In this document: positions 21,701 through 33,382 of the stretch, one piece after another
Position numbering within the stretch: position 1 is the stretch's first letter
How the letters are laid out: each line of letters opens with the position of its first letter
Assembly (NCBI GenBank): GCA_030760725.1
Contig: JASWHV010000001.1
Span: 30,439,928 to 30,503,927, forward strand
DNA: 64,000 nucleotides
Direction: 5' to 3'
Source: Neostapfia colusana
Taxonomy: Eukaryota; Streptophyta; Magnoliopsida; Poales; Poaceae
Program-made: the position numbers and the translations under genes
The notes under the pieces: generated by a model
The model's database searches: none
What the model saw: the letters and a program-made list of their open reading frames with translations, nothing else
What the model was told of the DNA's origin: nothing

Positions 21701-24220
21701 TATTATCACCAAAGTAAATGCCTTCGCTTGGATCTTCATTTTCTTCATATTCCATGAACATTCTTCTTTCTCTGGTCATGTGATTGGTGCATACACTATC
21801 TAGCACCCATTTTGGTCCACCGGATGAATAAGTCTGCAAAAAACAAATTATGCCTTGGTCTTAGATACCCAAGCTTGCTTGGGTCCTTTGAGGTTAGTCA
21901 CAAGTGATTTTGGGCACCCACACATGAGACTTGGTGTTCCCATGGCGTGGCCCAACATATTTAGCATAAACTCTTCCAAGATTACTTTTCATAAGTACAT
22001 ATGAAGCATCAAAAGTTCTAAATACAAGTTGTTGTTCATATGTGTTCACAATGTTAAATTTATCAACATTATTAAGTTTTCTAACTTGAGAGGAATTTCC
22101 CTTGACAAAAATAATGCAACCCTTGTTATTCTTGTGGCTTCTAGCGTTTTGCTTTTCACCATAAGAATATCCAATGCCATATTTGACACTAGGAGGTCTT
22201 GTGACCGAGTATGCACTGTATGCATACTTGATCTTCTCCTTGTCAAATATGCCACTTTGAGAAGATTGCTTGTCCTTTGTCGAAATTGGCTTATTCTTCA
22301 AGTTAGTGTCACTTTTGGCACAAGCACAAGTAATACTAGTTTCAGATTTTATATGTTGAGAAGGTGATCTTGAAGTGGATGAAGAACCACTTTGCTTGAG
22401 TGACTCAACTTGTACCTCAAGGATCTTGTTAACTTTGGTTAAGTTAGCAAGTTCATCCTTGATGGTGGTGTTTGAGTCTTTTAACTTCAAGCAAGCTTCC
22501 TTGCTTGAAGCTAACTCAAGTTCTAGTGATTTACTTCGCTCATTTTTAAGTTCAAGAAGATTTTGAATCTCAAGATATTCCTCCTTTTGGGAGATGATCA
22601 TATCTTCCTGACGATTGACTAAGTTCTCCATATCAACAAGATTATCAAATAGAAATTTCATCTTAGCAGCAGTCTTTTGTCTAAACCCCTAAGCATATAT
22701 TCATTTTCATCACTGCTATCATCCTCACTAGAATAATCACTATCACTAGTAAAAGAATGCAAGAAGGAAGAGTTAGTTTTTACCTTTCTTTTACCTTCCT
22801 TTGCCATTAGACAAGTGTTGTCGGTGTCCTTCCATGCGCCCAGTGTTGGGAAGAGAGTGGATTTCTTGGTAGTCTTCTTTATGGCTATGGTGGCCATCTC
22901 CTCTTATTCTTCGGATGAGGATTCATCATTGGAGTCCCACTCCTTCCCTAGATGCGCTTAGCCATATTGCTTCTTCTTCTTGAACATTTTCTTTGGTTGA
23001 GGCTTGTTGTCTTTAGTCTTCCTCTTGTTTTCTTCATATGGACAATCTACTATGAAGTGATCATATTCTCCGCAGTTGTAGCACGCCTGTCTCATCTTGG
23101 GTCTTTGTTTGTCCTTTTGTCTTCCTTCGTTTGAGCTGCTACCCTTCCTTCTTCTCATCATTTTCTTGAACTTCTTCATGAACAAGATCATGTCTTCTTC
23201 ATCGATATCACTACTTTCATCATCACTGTCGTCTTATCCATGAGCTTCTCGAGCTTCTTTTGATACGGGTTTACAAGTTGGCTTCAAAGCAACTCATTTC
23301 TTCTTTGCCGTGGTGAGATCGGCAATTTCCTTGACATGCTTGGCTTGATTCTCCATCATTTCAAAGTTGATGATCTTGCCAAGAAGTTTGTCTGGGGTCA
23401 TTTTCCGGTACCCGGGGCTTTCTCTAATCATAGAGCAAAGAGTAGCGTTGCGAGGCATGAATGCTCTAAGAATCAACTTCACGACCTCATGATCATTCCA
23501 CTTTTTGAGTCCATAAGCTCGGACTTTGTTGATAAGATTCTTCAGTCAATTGTACATATCTTGTGGTGATTCATCTTCTTCTATCGCGAATCTTCCCAAT
23601 TCACATTCAATCATTTCTATCTTGGCTTCGCGTACATGACGGTCACCTTCATGTGCGGTTTGTAGTGTGTCCCATATCTCCTTAGCAATTTTGAGTCCAT
23701 CCACCTTGGTGAACTCGTCTCGGCTCAGTGATGACGTGATCACAGCTACAGCTTGAGCATTCCGATGAACGGCTTGTTCTTGGCTTGGAGTCAGCTCTTC
23801 ATCATCATCCGGGATATCTATCCCTGTACACACTATATGCCACAAACTTGGGTTAAGAGATATAAGGTGCATTTTCATGTTTTGTCTCCAAATTGAATAG
23901 TCATTGCCATCAAAGTAAGGTGCTTTCCCTAGAGGAATTGATAAGTAATGGCTATTGTTAAAATTCAAATGTTCATAGTCAAAAGGATATCGGGAGTAGT
24001 CTTTGTGACTACCCCCTTTCTTCTTCTTTTCATGATCGATATTGTTCTTCCTTTTTGGGGAGAGTGCCTTCTTCCGTAGAAGAGCCTTGAGTTGGAGCAC
24101 CTCCTCATCATCATCCTCACTGTCTTGAATGGTGTCGAGTAGCTTCTTTAGCTTTTGAGTTCTTTCATCATCACCCTTTTCATCGTCGATCTTCTTGTGT
24201 ACATCCTTGATGTCCGACAT
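21700..24220 (-). pseudogene. gag: SIR1 gag and protease remnant
   Basis: Gag probably starts at the ATG at 24218-24220 (MSDIKDVHKK), 39 nt past the primer-binding site. The N-terminal half is the UBN2-type copia Gag (YFDGNDYSIWRQNMKMHL, IAKEIWDTLQ). A TGA at 23546-23548, probably a mutated CGA, and a break near 23294 follow. The zinc knuckle CYNCGEYDHFIVDC lies at about 23035-23085. A Ser/Asp/Glu-rich segment and a coiled coil (22000-22661, heptads such as ELKNERSKSLELELAS) follow, typical of SIRE-type Gag. Protease at 21792-21800 reads D-S-V where the catalytic motif should be D-S-G or D-T-G. At least five breaks make it dead. Confidence 0.85.
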
Positions 24221-24258
24221 CGTCTCTTCGAGCGGTGAGTCTCTTTTGAAGAGTTTGA

Positions 24259-24270
24259 CTCTTATACCAA
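24259..24270 (-). other. SIR1 primer-binding site
   Basis: The minus strand reads TTGGTATAAGAG, 5 nt inside the 5' LTR. It is the initiator-Met site with one change (consensus TGGTATCAGAG). Confidence 0.8.
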
Positions 24271-24357
24271 TTGAATGTAGCGTAGAGGGGGGTGAATAGG
24301 CTTTTTGATTCTTTATTAATCCCTGAAACACTTAATAGATTTATCAGATACAGGGAA

Positions 24358-24453
24358 ATCGGACTAGTCCGGTAGAGTGCGGACTAGTCCGTTTTCTACT
24401 TAGAGACAAATCGGACTAGTCCTGTACTGTGCGGACTAGTCCGGTATGTGTGG
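24358..24453. repeat. palindrome cluster 1 (CGGACTAGTCCG) in SIR1 LTR
   Basis: Four copies of GGACTAGTCC in about 95 bp, most with flanking C and G that extend the palindrome, separated by short spacers. A degenerate GGACTAG follows at about 24452. Confidence 0.85.
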
Positions 24454-25121
24454 ACTAGAAAGATCAAGGTTGATCAATATTTTCACTTCTAGTACCCTAT
24501 GCAGCGGAAATTAATTGGGAACTTAGATGTATTATAACAGTGAAACAATGAATGACAAAGATCAACTTTGATTTCAATGCTTCAACGTGAATTACACAAG
24601 ATTAAGTGAACCCTAGAGTATGATGAACAATAAATGAACAAGATCAAGAGACAAGATTTTATCCCGAGGTGGGATTTCACAAAGGAAATCTACGTCCCCG
24701 TTGAGGAGTCCACGAAGGACCTGGTCTTCACCAACCCTACCCTCGTCGAATCGCCACAGAGGCCGATTCTTTTCCACTAATCACAAAGGGCAAATAAATC
24801 GTTCAAGGGGCCTTCTCACAAGTTGAGGGCTCCCCAGGAATTACAACGAATGAATACCACCAAACACACTCAAAAGATGAACAATAAATGAACAAGAGTG
24901 TGCGAGAGATTAAACCCAAGAGCTCAAGATGTGTAGAACAAGTCTCTCCTTTGATCAATTGCTAATCCTCAAAGATTTGATCCTTTTTGGGTTAGAATGT
25001 GTGGAGAGATATGAATTTTGGGCTCTTGGTAGGTGTGGCGGCGCAGGGGGTCGAGTCTTGGTTGTGGTATGGCCGTACACCTCTATTTATAGGTTTCCAA
25101 AGGTTACAATTAGGGTTTGCG

Positions 25122-25317
25122 ATGTCCGGACTAGTCCGTGATGGACTCCGGACTAGTCCGGTGCGCGGTGTGTGGAAAACCCTAAGTGTTGTTAGATACC
25201 GGACTAGTCCGTTATCTACTCAGAGATAAATCGGACTAGTCCGGTCTATATCGGGCTAGTCCGTTTTCTAGTGAAAGAAAAATTGGACTTGTCCGGTTGA
25301 TATCATACTAGTCCGCA
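25122..25317. repeat. palindrome cluster 2 (CGGACTAGTCCG) in SIR1 LTR
   Basis: Four full copies (about 25127, 25149, 25200 and 25233) are followed by three decayed ones (CGGGCTAGTCCG, TTGGACTTGTCCGG, ATACTAGTCCG). The spacer containing TCTACT-AGAGA-AAATC also resembles that of cluster 1, so the two clusters share a larger repeat unit. Confidence 0.8.
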
Positions 25318-25594
25318 CATGCTGATTTTTGTGCAGTTAGTGTGATTTCTTTCAATTGAGCTCTTGGGGTGTGTTTCTCCAACACACTCCATACTAAGTA
25401 ATCTAATCTCTTCAACTCCTGAGCTCTTATCAATTTGGATCCTCATTCTCCTTTCTTTTTGGGCTTTCTTCCTAATTTCTTTAAGAACACGCGCTCATCT
25501 CAACAGTTTTGTTAGGGTCTCATTTGTTTGTCATAAATCAACCAAAACCCACAAGGGACGCCTAGATGCATTTTCAGTCTCGTTCTTCTTTTGT

Positions 25595-25630
25595 AATCTC
25601 AGGACGAGATTCCTTTTAAGGGGGAAGGAA
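25595..25630 (+). other. TEK3 inverted repeat and polypurine tract
   Basis: AATCTCA-GGA-CGAGATT at 25595-25611 is the same hairpin as in the other Tekay elements, with one G-to-A change at the stem base next to the loop. The tract AAGGGGGAAGGAA follows at 25618-25630, directly before the LTR. Confidence 0.8.
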
Positions 25631-27411
25631 TGTAAAGGTCCCAAAAATATGAATACAAAGAAACTTTTGTTTGCACAAAGTTGGTTTCATATGTATGAAA
25701 AATGGGACTTGTTAAAACTTCCACATATGATAATACACATGAGAGATTTCTTCACACAAGTTCAAATAATTGTTTAAAAACTTGGAACCCAAGAGGGGTA
25801 TAAAACCAAGGTGGGAAGTTCCCATATGTGTGAGAAAGCTAAAGTCAGATTTGGAACAATCTTGTTCAACTCAAAATTCAAATAAGAGCAACACAATGAA
25901 TTTCAAAACTGTTGTGCTGAAAATCTCATTTGAAGCAGCCAAATTTAAAATCAGATTTCATATTTGATTTCCTTAGGTCCAAATTAGTGGGTATGCAAAG
26001 TTTCATGATTTGTTGAAATGTTTTGCAACTCATTCTCCAAAATGGACTTTAAATAACAAAGAATTCAAATATCCATTTGAATTTGGATGAAATTTGCCCA
26101 ATTATCCAAATGCACCTCAGATTTGAACTCCCACAATTTGATTTCACCATTTGCAAATTTTGGGAGATATTTTGGAGAGGGATAAGGAGGGACTGAACTG
26201 TGGGACCCACATGCCAATGAGACAGTTCAAATTGCAAAAAGATCTCACAGTGTGGTCTCTGTTTTTGCTCTTCAGTCGGTTCACTCGGCATACCGAAGCA
26301 TTCCTCTGGACGACACCGAGATAAGCCGGCGCCACTTCCCACTGAATTCCATCGTGCTGGAGAGGTGCCTGGGCGCTTTTACCCCACTGCCGTGCTCCTT
26401 TTCGCCCACAGCACCGAAGACTTGGCGCCTTCATTTCTCCCTCGCGCAAAGACCGACAAGAGCTTCATAGCTGCCTTTCCGATTGCTTGGTCACTCCGAA
26501 ACCTCGAGTGCAAACCCCAGCAGATCAACAAATCGGCACCACAGTCTTTCCCACGACATCCTCACGCCATTCCCACGTGAGCACAGCCTTCCCAAACCAA
26601 GAACATCGAGTTCCCGCGGCGGCCAAAAGAAACCGCCACAGAAGGCTATCGTGGACAGCCTCACCCAGGGCTTGTCACGGCCAAGCAAGGCCACCTCTGT
26701 ACGCGCAAGGTCTTCCTACAGCTCACATCCGAAGCTCAGCTCTATCCTTTGCTCATTGCCGACGAATTTCGGAATTCTCCGCCAACCGGTTCAAACCGAG
26801 GTTCGGGTAAGAATCCTTCAAATTCTCGCGCCATAATTGTTAAGAGCCCTACAGATTGCGCTCACATGACCTAGACTTGCTTAGCAACAATTCCTCTTTG
26901 GAAACTTAGCATGAAACACACTGCGCATGACATATTTCAGATCTTCCTGATGGTGGCTATGGCGGGAAGATTCGGGCGCACGATAAACCGTAGTTTGGAG
27001 CCATTTCCGAGCCGTTTCAGCCCCATGCCAAGCTTCCCTAGCATCCACTGGTGCTTTAGATCTTGGAAACCGAACCTTGGAGGGCTTAAGGCGTCGGGGC
27101 AGCGTCGCCGGACTTCCACAGAGCCGCTGCACCGTTGCGAGGTAGTTTAGGGGCCTCGCCGGTCCGGGGAAGTCATCCCAGCGTGTTCCTCGAGTTGAAT
27201 TAGGCACTAGCAGCGAGTGGCAGCTCGAAAGGTGGCCGGAGCGTCGAAAACCGGCGAGCTCTGGCGAGCTCGGCGACGCTATCGCGCAGGGGCAAGAGGT
27301 AGACGAAGGAGCTGCCGGCCCCACTCGTCAGTCGCACGGTAAACAACGTTTAGATCTTCTGTGGGCTCGGATCAACTGTGGCAACGCGGGAAATGGTCCT
27401 GTGGCCCCGTG
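25631..27411 (+). repeat. TEK3 3' LTR, left part
   Basis: It starts TGTAAAGGTCCC. AT-rich sequence with the GTGGGACCCAC site at 26200-26210 is followed by a GC-rich core (about 26260-27410). It stops at the CRM1 insertion inside a CTGTGGCCCCGTGTG segment that is continuous in TEK2. Frames here such as 26881-27324 are not convincing genes. Confidence 0.85.
27407..27411. repeat. CRM1 target-site duplication, left copy
   Basis: CCGTG before the CRM1 LTR, repeated at 47786-47790. Confidence 0.92.
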
Positions 27412-28420
27412 TGATGAACCCAACGGATACGGCGGACGCCCTATCTTTCGATGAGAGATGTTGGTAATGAACGAATTTGGTGGAGGCCGACGTTGGCTGC
27501 CCGACTACCACAACCAGAATGGTGTGGCGCCTTGAGCGACAGTTACACCATCTCCTGGTAACTACGATTTGGGTGGAGGTCGACGTTGTGCTACCCGACT
27601 ACAACAACCACAAGGATGCTGCGCCTTAGCGATAGTTACACCGGCTCCTGTTGTTGCTGTACTTGCCGTGCCAAGAACAGCCTTGATCCTGCAAGCAATC
27701 GAAGAACAAGATAACAAGCAAACACTCACGGGTGTGAAAATGTTGGGGTTCTGATTCAAGTAATCGGAAGGTCTCGTTGACACTTGCGTTACAAGGAAGT
27801 AGCAATGGCTAAACTTACAGAAAACAAAACCCCGCCCTGTCAAGAGCTCTTGGACTACTTAAATAGGGGAGGGAAGAGGGAAATTCGTCCAGCAACAAAG
27901 GTAGGATGTGATCTCCCTTATTCCCTTCCTTTTTATGTGATAGACTACCATTTAATAGGGAAAGAAAGAGGGAAACCCATCCAGCAGCAAGGCAGGATAT
28001 GATTTCCTCTATTTCTTTCCTTATTATAGCACATCTATCTTTAAATGGGGGAAGAAAGAGGGAATTTCGTCCAGCAGCAAAGTTGGACGAGATTTCCCTT
28101 ATTCCTTTCCTTATTTGTCTAAATCTATCTTTATTACATGGCCCCAGCCTCAAGATATCTCCTCGGGTGGAGCAGTCTTTATTGCATTAATCCCTCTATC
28201 CCTCCTAGCTGGATCAATTCCCAAGCACCTAATAATAACAAGGTCATCACAAGGCTTTAATAGGTCCCCATTTGAAGGATAATTACTTTGAACAGCCAGG
28301 AATGAATTCACCTGATAATTAAGTTGACGTGCACGAGCGCGTGTCATTGGACCTTGATTAGTTGAGAGTGGTGAATGGGCTGGTGTTGTGGTTGTTTCAA
28401 CGGTAGCGATGTCCGCATCA
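27412..28420 (-). repeat. CRM1 3' LTR
   Basis: 1009 bp, matching 46767-47785. It lacks a 10-bp AGCAAGAACA-type unit found near 47060 in the other copy. The last ~90 codons of pol (28150-28420) lie inside it. The rest, 27412-28149, holds no gene; it contains a threefold degenerate unit (GGGAAGAGGGAAATTCGTCC-like) at about 27870-28090. Confidence 0.93.
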
Positions 28421-30972
28421 TCCTCCCCTTCTTGCAATTGAGTCGTCCTCGACTCAAATGTGTCTTCCTCGACCATATATGGTTTCAAATCTGCAATATG
28501 AAAAGAGGAAGTAACCCCAAAATGTGCAGGCAACTCAATTTCATATGCATTATCATTAATTTTTCGAAGCACTTTGAAGGGTCCAGCAGCTCTAGGTAGT
28601 AATTTAGATTTTCTCAAATCAGGAAATCTATCCTTTCTCAAATGCACCCAAACCAAATCACCAGGTTCAAAAGTAACATGCTTCCTACCCTTGCTACCGG
28701 CTTGTTGATACTTAGTGTTCATGCTCTCAATGTTTGCTTTAGTTTGCTCATGCATTTTAAGAATTAATTCAGCACGGCGAGAAGCATCAAAATTCAATTT
28801 CTCTGAAGGTGGCAGAGCCAAAAGATCAATGGGAGCACGAGGAATAAAACCATATACAATCTGAAAAGGGCACAATTTAGTAGTAGAATGCAGCGAACGA
28901 TTGTAAGCAAATTCAATATGAGGCAAACATTCTTCCCAAAATTTGATGTTATGTTTCAGAACAGCCCTTAGCATGGTAGATAAACTACGGTTCACTACTT
29001 CGGTCTGTCCATCAGTTTGAGGGTGACAAGTGGTAGAAAAGAGTAATTTTGTCCCCAACTTAGCCCATAAGGTTTTCCAAAAATGACTAAGAAATTTGGC
29101 ATCTCTATCTGAAACAATAGTGTTTGGAACCCCATGCAAATGAACAACTTCTCGAAAGAACAAATCAGCAATATGGGTAGCATCATCAGTTTTGTGGCAT
29201 GGTATGAAATGTGCCATTTTAGAAAATCTGTCGACAACAACAAAAATACTATCCCTCCCCTTCTTTGTTCTAGGCAATCCTAAAACAAAATCCATAGAAA
29301 CATCCTCCCATGGAGCACTAGGAACAGGAAGAGGCATGTATAAACCATGTGGATTAAGACGGGACTTAGCTTTTTGACAGGTGGTGCAACGAGCAACAAA
29401 CCGCTCCACATCTCTCCTCATCTTTGGCCAAAAGAAATGGCTTGCTAAGATGTCTTCCCTCTTCTTGACACCAAAGTGTCCCATCAATCCTCCACCATGT
29501 GCTTCCTGCAATAGTAAGATACGCACAGAACCAGCTGGAATGCACAATTTGTTAGTTCGAAACACAAAACCATTAGTGACAACAAACTTGTTCCATGTTT
29601 TTCCTTCTTTACATTGCAGCAGCACATCTTTGAAATCAGCATCAAAAGCATATTGTTCTTTAATTGTTTCCAAGCCAAAAATCTTAAAATCAAGTTGGGA
29701 CAACATATTGTAACGGCGAGATAAGGCATCCGCAATGACATTATCTTTCCCTTTCTTGTGTTTGATGACATAAGGAAAGGACTCAATGAATTCTACCCAC
29801 TTGGCATGCCTACGGTTCAGATTAGTTTGGTTCTTAATGTGCTTCAAAGATTCATGATCAGAATGTATAACAAATTCTTTAGGGCATAAATAATGTTGCC
29901 ATGTTTCCAAAGTTCGTACTAGTGCATATAATTCTTTATCATAAGTGGAATAGTTCAGACTAGGCCCATTCAGTTTCTCGCTAAAATAAGCAATAGGTTT
30001 CCCCTCTTGCAACAAGACACCTCCCAATCCAATACCACTAGCATCACATTCCAATTCAAAAGTCTTACTGAAATCTGGTAATTGGAGAAGGGGTGTATGA
30101 GTTAACCTATTCTTCAAAGTTGCAAATGCAGCCTCTTGCGCCTTGCCCCATGTGAATGGAGCACCCTTCTTTGTAAGCTCATGCAGTGGGCCTGCTATGG
30201 TGCTGAAGTCTTTCACAAAACGACGATAGAATCCAGCAAGTCCGAGAAAGCTTCGTACTTGTGTGACCGTGGTAGGAGTCAGCCAGCTGTGTATCGCCTC
30301 CACCTTGGCTTGATCAACTTCAATTCCCTGTGGTGTCACAACATAGCCAAGAAAAGAAACTCGATTCGTGCAAAAGGTGCACTTGTCAATGTTACCAAAT
30401 AAGCGTGCATTACGTAAAGCATTGAAAACAGCACGGAGATGATCAAGATGAACTTCGAGAGATGCGCTATAGATCAAGATGTCATCGAAATATACTACCA
30501 CAAATCTTCCAATGAAAGCACGTAAAACCTCATTCATTAATCTCATGAAAGTGCTAGGTGCATTCGTGAGACCAAAAGGCATGACTAACCACTCATACAA
30601 ACCAAACTTTGTTTTAAACGCTGTTTTCCATCCATCACCTAGCTTCATGCGAATTTGATGGTATCCACTACGCAAATCAATTTTAGAGAAAATCATCGAG
30701 CCACTAAGTTCATCAAGCATATCATCTAACCTAGGAATAGGATGACAATATATAATGGTAATGTTATTAATTGCTTGACAATCTACACACATGCGCCATG
30801 ATCCATCTTTCTTTGGGACCAAAAGGACAGGAACGGAGCAAGGACTAAGGGACTCACGCACATAACCTTTGTCGAGTAATTCGTGTACTTGCCGCTGAAT
30901 CTCCTTAGTCTCCTCCGGATTGGTTCTGTATGGTGCTCGGTTGGGCAAAGAAGCCCCAGGGATGAGGTCAAT
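28150..30972 (-). pseudogene. pol: CRM1 pol: RT, RNase H, integrase and CRM C-terminal motif
   Basis: A single open frame of about 940 codons. Reverse transcriptase carries the catalytic YFDD at 30481-30492 (VVYFDDILIYS). RNase H has LECDASGIGLGGVL and HSDHESLKHI. The integrase zinc region (GHFGVKKRED ... CTTCQKAK), integrase core (MDFVLGLPRT, VSDRDAKFLS) and a long C-terminus ending in the basic MTRARARQLNYQV motif follow. In CRM elements this C-terminal region replaces the ordinary chromodomain and is thought to guide insertion into CENH3 chromatin. It is separated from the protease part by TAG at 30973-30975 (probably CAG before mutation) and a 1-nt loss near 31012. The domains themselves look complete. 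Confidence 0.9.
28421..28433 (-). other. CRM1 polypurine tract
   Basis: The minus strand reads AAGAAGGGGAGGA directly before the 3' LTR start. It lies inside the pol coding frame, because pol continues into the LTR. Confidence 0.85.
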
Positions 30973-31659
30973 CTAATGCTCAATCCCTCTCAATGGTGGC
31001 AGCCCGGCTGGTACTCTTGTGGAAACACATCAGCGTATTCCTGCAAAAGCTTAGTGATAGAAGGAGGCAAAGCACATGGTGTGTCGTGAAGTGAGAACAA
31101 AGCTTCTTTGCAAACAAACACATAGCAGCTTGCAGTATCACTTTTTAATTCAAACAAATCAGATTTGGAAGCAAAAAAACAAGCACTCGTTAATTTTATT
31201 TCATTCTTCTTCATATGAGCAGATTTGGAATTGTCAGTCTTAGGCTGTACCGATTTCTTCACGACATCTGAATTTTCATTTTCAGCAGATTTCTTATTTT
31301 TCTCTTTGCAAGCTCTAGCAATGTCATCCTTCAAAATAGCATCAGGGGACATCGGGTGCAAAACAAGTTTCTTCTCATGATGCACGAAAGAGTATTGATT
31401 TGATTTACCATGATGTAATGTATCTTTATCAAATTGCCAAGGTCGACCAAATAGCATAGAACAAGCTTGCATAGGTACCACATCACAATCAATGTAATCA
31501 TGGTAGGAACTAATTGCAAATTCGACACGAACCAGACGTGTTATCTTAAGCTTACCACTGTCGTTGAACCATTGGATGTAGTAGGTATGTGGATGTGGAA
31601 GTGTTGTCATCCCAAGCTTTTCTACCATGGTAGCACTTGCTAAATTGTTGCAGCTTCCT
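30973..31659 (-). pseudogene. pol: CRM1 protease remainder and protease-RT linker
   Basis: This continues the protease cut by TEK4: just after the active site the frame reads CNNLASATMVEKLG and runs through a retropepsin-like domain (YYIQWFNDSG, DVVPMQACSMLFGRPW). A Lys/Asp/Ser-rich linker follows, ending near the LLQEYADVFP motif that precedes RT in gypsy elements. A single missing base near 31010-31016 shifts the frame, and the corrected frame then meets TAG at 30973. Confidence 0.85.
31655..31659. repeat. TEK4 target-site duplication, left copy
   Basis: TTCCT before the TEK4 LTR, repeated at 44410-44414. Confidence 0.93.
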
Positions 31660-33334
31660 TGTCACACCCGGTTTTTCCGAAGAAACAACCAAGTGAATAT
31701 CACATGTATGCCAGGATCATTTTCTCATACATGTGATGACAAATAGTGAAGCATCATTTATTACAAGCCAGGTGTCGAATATAAATAAGTCTTACATTGC
31801 AAATGTCTCAATGGACACTAATGCTTCATCACAAGTAAATAAACTAGCAGCGGAATATTATTCTTTTAGAGCTCCATCACAGGCGTTGCCCGGGGGTCTT
31901 CATGAACCTAAAATCCTTCCTCGGGTCCAAAATCTTGGTCATTATACACCACCTCATTATCTTGACCTGAGCAGCAATATAAACCAACAAATATGCAAGG
32001 TTGAGTACCAATGGTACTCAGCAAGTGTGGGAAAATTATATCATGCATGGCTAGAACAAGGATAGGTTGAACTCATGGTTAAAGCACTACGCAATTAATA
32101 CCTATCACCTTAGCTTATTAAGCACCTACATTACTACACAGGTGAAATGGTCCCAATCTCCCATCCCATCATTATAATCTAATAACCATAACATCATTTC
32201 CATTGTTAAGCTCCCCGCTTAACTTCCGAAACCATCAATCCTCTAATCATGAATAAGTCCAGGCCGCTCTTAACCGTGAGCACGGCTGTCAAGACAGTTT
32301 TGACTCTGCAGAGTTTGTACCACTGTACCCACAAGTAGTGATCTCATCCCCCGTTGCCGGGTGGACTAAAAGAACCTCCATTATGCCAGTGGCTACGATC
32401 CACATTCACACTTCCCAGGTGTGCAGCCAGGAGATCACTACGAAGCCTTTACAAAGGGATTCCCGATGAGCGTGCGCCCACTGAGGTTTCACCCCTAACA
32501 GCATACAAGAGGCTCCAACCCCGCTGCAGTGGCCCCCTCTTGAGCCTTGCGGTTCATATGGTAGTCCAGCTGACACCTACTCCCCGCACCATCCAACACA
32601 CCCATACTACGCCGGGGATACACCTAATTAATTGGCCAAGCTGCCCCATCTCAGCATGTGGTTGGCACTGTAAAGCCGGGTTACATGCTCCATGAACCGG
32701 TCCTTAGGATCCAGGCAAGTACTAAACACAAACCCAAGTCTCGTGCACCCAGCACACAACCAAAACATCCAACTTGCCTTGATCCCTACCTCTACATAAC
32801 TCCCAATATCTCATTCAAGAGTATGGTAAAATAAACTGATGATCACATTTCCCAAATATCCCATTCTAAGCATGGCTAAGCAAATGCATGTAAATAAATG
32901 ACATGACAAAATAAATCCCAACCCAAGCTTCAAGGAAACAAGGTAATGCAATTCTAGGGAAACTTCCTAGCATGGGTTTCATAATTATCTTGACAATGCA
33001 AATAATTCTATCTACACATCCTAGCATAGGATCAAAGTGGTCAAGGACACTTGCCTCCTTCTTGCTGCTCTTGAAATGGGTAGTCCTGATCTTGGAAAGG
33101 AATAACTTGCTCTTGAATAGGTTCTACTTCATACCATCACACATAGCAAAAGAAAAACAACAATCCATAAGACATAGTTCACACTTACACTTCATACAAA
33201 CCACACATTCATATTTATGAAATTCATTCACCATTATATGTGTTGTGGTTACTCTGTGTGTGTGTTGATCTGTGGCTTGCATACACTTTTATTTATATGT
33301 ATATGATTCCTACTTTGGTGTCCATATTTATACT

Positions 33335-33382
<48 letters not shown>

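Larger units (their letters stand above)
4956..25570 (-). mobile_element. SIR1: decayed SIRE/Maximus-type Ty1/copia element, split by TEK2
   Basis: Copia order on the minus strand is LTR (24276-25570), primer-binding site, gag, protease, integrase, reverse transcriptase and RNase H. Reverse transcriptase lies after integrase, which defines Ty1/copia. SIRE/Maximus assignment rests on the long gag with a coiled-coil extension beyond the zinc knuckle, the region after integrase beginning FDETNGSQ, and the LTR start TGCATCTAGG. TEK2 (6934-21244) interrupts it with a 5-bp duplication. The RNase H end and 3' LTR are lost at the TEK1 junction near 4955. Two internal deletions, in the protease-integrase region and within integrase, predate or accompany decay. 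No target duplication can be checked because the 3' end is gone. Confidence 0.87.
24276..25570 (-). repeat. SIR1 5' LTR
   Basis: Read on the minus strand it begins at 25570 with TGCATCTAGG, the usual start of SIRE/Maximus LTRs, and ends ...CTCTACGCTACA at 24276 next to the primer-binding site (1295 bp). It contains two clusters of the palindrome CGGACTAGTCCG. There is no gene, and the 3' LTR is absent from the window. Confidence 0.85.

Noticed and set aside
24358..25317. CRISPR-like array
   Set aside because: Repeats are 10-12 bp perfect palindromes with irregular, related spacers inside an LTR of a plant retrotransposon.
1..27411. TEK1 and TEK3 as two halves of one element split by SIR1
   Set aside because: They are in opposite orientation, both show the same 3' LTR start region, and their LTR sequences differ clearly.
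32354..32695. 113-residue frame, repeated at 41646-41987, as a gene
   Set aside because: It is part of the TEK4 LTR pair, on the strand opposite to the element, with no recognisable domain.
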